From positions 1 through 6,540 of the forward strand of contig JAJXWC010000128.1 of NCBI GenBank assembly GCA_021781855.1: a stretch of 6,540 bases of DNA, given 5' to 3'. Positions 5,794 to 6,540 of this stretch are shown in pieces; positions within the stretch are counted from its first letter, which is position 1, and each line of letters starts with the position of its first letter. A model generated the notes under the pieces. That model made no database searches, was not told the origin of the DNA, and saw only the letters and a list, made by a program, of their open reading frames with translations. A program made the translations under genes and the position numbers. The DNA is from Bacillota bacterium. Lineage in GTDB: Bacteria; Bacillota; Bacilli; Lactobacillales; Streptococcaceae.

Positions 5794-6540
5794 TTAACTT
5801 TTTGTAAATCCTTCAAAAGTAATTTCTCCCAATGTATTGCCATCAAGGCCATCGAATATTCCTTGAAGCACCTTAACATCATCATTTGTAAATAGGAAGA
5901 AACCTACCGCATGGTCAAGAACCAGTGGTGTATCTGACATTGTATATTTAACAATCTCAAACTCATTATTATTGTGCTCTCCTTTTCCTAATGCGTAAGC
6001 AAATTCCGTACCATTTGCTCCACTAATTGTAACCGTATCATTGCTTTTATCAAGTTCAATCGTCAAACCCATTACTTCTGTTTTGGTCTTATTCTGAAGC
6101 TGTACTGCCCCTCGAGCGCTATGACTATTAATATGAGCTAGTCCAGCAAATGAATTACCGCTTTGCCCCAATTGGTTGATTCCTCCTAGCAAATCTGCAA
6201 TGGCTGGGTTCGTTTCCTTAGGTGCTTCAGGGTCACTTGGGCCTTCTTGCAACGTCTCGAGTGTCTTCATAAACGTGATTGTACCACCTGTAAACCCAGT
6301 ATAGTCGTTTCTTTCATCAGAGAAGATTCCCTTTAAAGTTTTTGTAAACACATGCTCTGCACCTCCCTCTGCAAATGAATATCCTACTTCATTGATATCC
6401 GTAATCCATTTTAATTCATCAGAAAGCTGCAAACCAACTTCTTCCAGTTTCTCTTCATCAAACAAAGCTGCTGGAGAAATCAGTTGTTTAGCATCTTCTT
6501 TACTGTTAAAAGTATTTACTTTGAGTGTTTTTGGAGTAGT
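5794..6540 (-). CDS. Protein of unknown function, N-terminus cut by window edge
   Basis: The frame stays open from the right edge to a TAA at 5794-5796, giving 248 visible codons. A TTG at 6463-6465 is not a likely start, because 25 sensible codons precede it (TTPKTLKVNTFNSKEDAKQL). I do not recognise the family. The visible part has no hydrophobic membrane segment, no cysteine and no catalytic motif I can name. It is polar and rich in Gly, Asn, Thr, Asp and Glu. It alternates a Pro/Glu-rich linker (EGPSDPEAPKETNP) with beta-strand-like stretches (GLTIELDKSNDTVTISG) and ends in DGLDGNTLGEITFEGFTKS. That composition resembles secreted or cell-surface proteins, but the N-terminus needed to see a signal peptide is outside the window. 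It lies upstream of the amylase on the same strand, 221 bases away, with no clear terminator between. Confidence 0.75.
   Translation of the reverse strand, partial: TTPKTLKVNTFNSKEDAKQLISPAALFDEEKLEEVGLQLSDELKWITDINEVGYSFAEGGAEHVFTKTLKGIFSDERNDYTGFTGGTITFMKTLETLQEGPSDPEAPKETNPAIADLLGGINQLGQSGNSFAGLAHINSHSARGAVQLQNKTKTEVMGLTIELDKSNDTVTISGANGTEFAYALGKGEHNNNEFEIVKYTMSDTPLVLDHAVGFFLFTNDDVKVLQGIFDGLDGNTLGEITFEGFTKS

Overview
The window looks like chromosome from a low-GC Gram-positive bacterium, most likely Lactococcus or a close Streptococcaceae relative. The reasons are AT-rich intergenic DNA, strong AGGAG ribosome binding sites, near-consensus sigma-A promoters, U-tract hairpin terminators, and a uxuB-uxuA pair beside a GntR/FadR-type regulator. 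The genus is an inference from gene content and style, not from a database match.

Left part (1-2930): a minus-strand hexuronate operon in which uxuB (D-fructuronate reductase) is followed 8 bases later by uxuA (D-mannonate dehydratase, cut by the window's left edge). Together they convert D-fructuronate to 2-keto-3-deoxygluconate, the middle of the glucuronate pathway. The operon has a near-perfect promoter (TTGACA-17-TATACT, minus strand) and an unusually long leader of about 226 nt. The leader holds two copies of a TGATRTATCA dyad, probably operators, plus a weak attenuator-like hairpin.

Middle (2893-4031): a divergent GntR/FCD regulator, the obvious candidate to control the operon. Its own promoter (TTGACT-17-TATAAT) ends 6 bases before the ATG, so its mRNA should be leaderless. 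After the gene come an isolated perfect 13-bp hairpin, a GC-rich folded segment with competing pairings, and a strong terminator usable in both directions. The rest, up to the amylase terminator, has no recognisable gene.

Right part (3984-6540), all minus strand: a cytoplasmic GH13 alpha-amylase gene with its own terminator, intact except for one missing base about 66 codons in, so it is broken as written. Its C-terminus carries a heptad-like tail. Further right is the C-terminal 248 codons of a protein I do not recognise, running off the right edge.

I see no mobile element, tRNA, rRNA or CRISPR array. Most of the window is ordinary sugar metabolism. The most interesting points are the leaderless regulator, the duplicated dyad in the long uxuB leader, the folded RNA segment behind the regulator, and the amylase frameshift.
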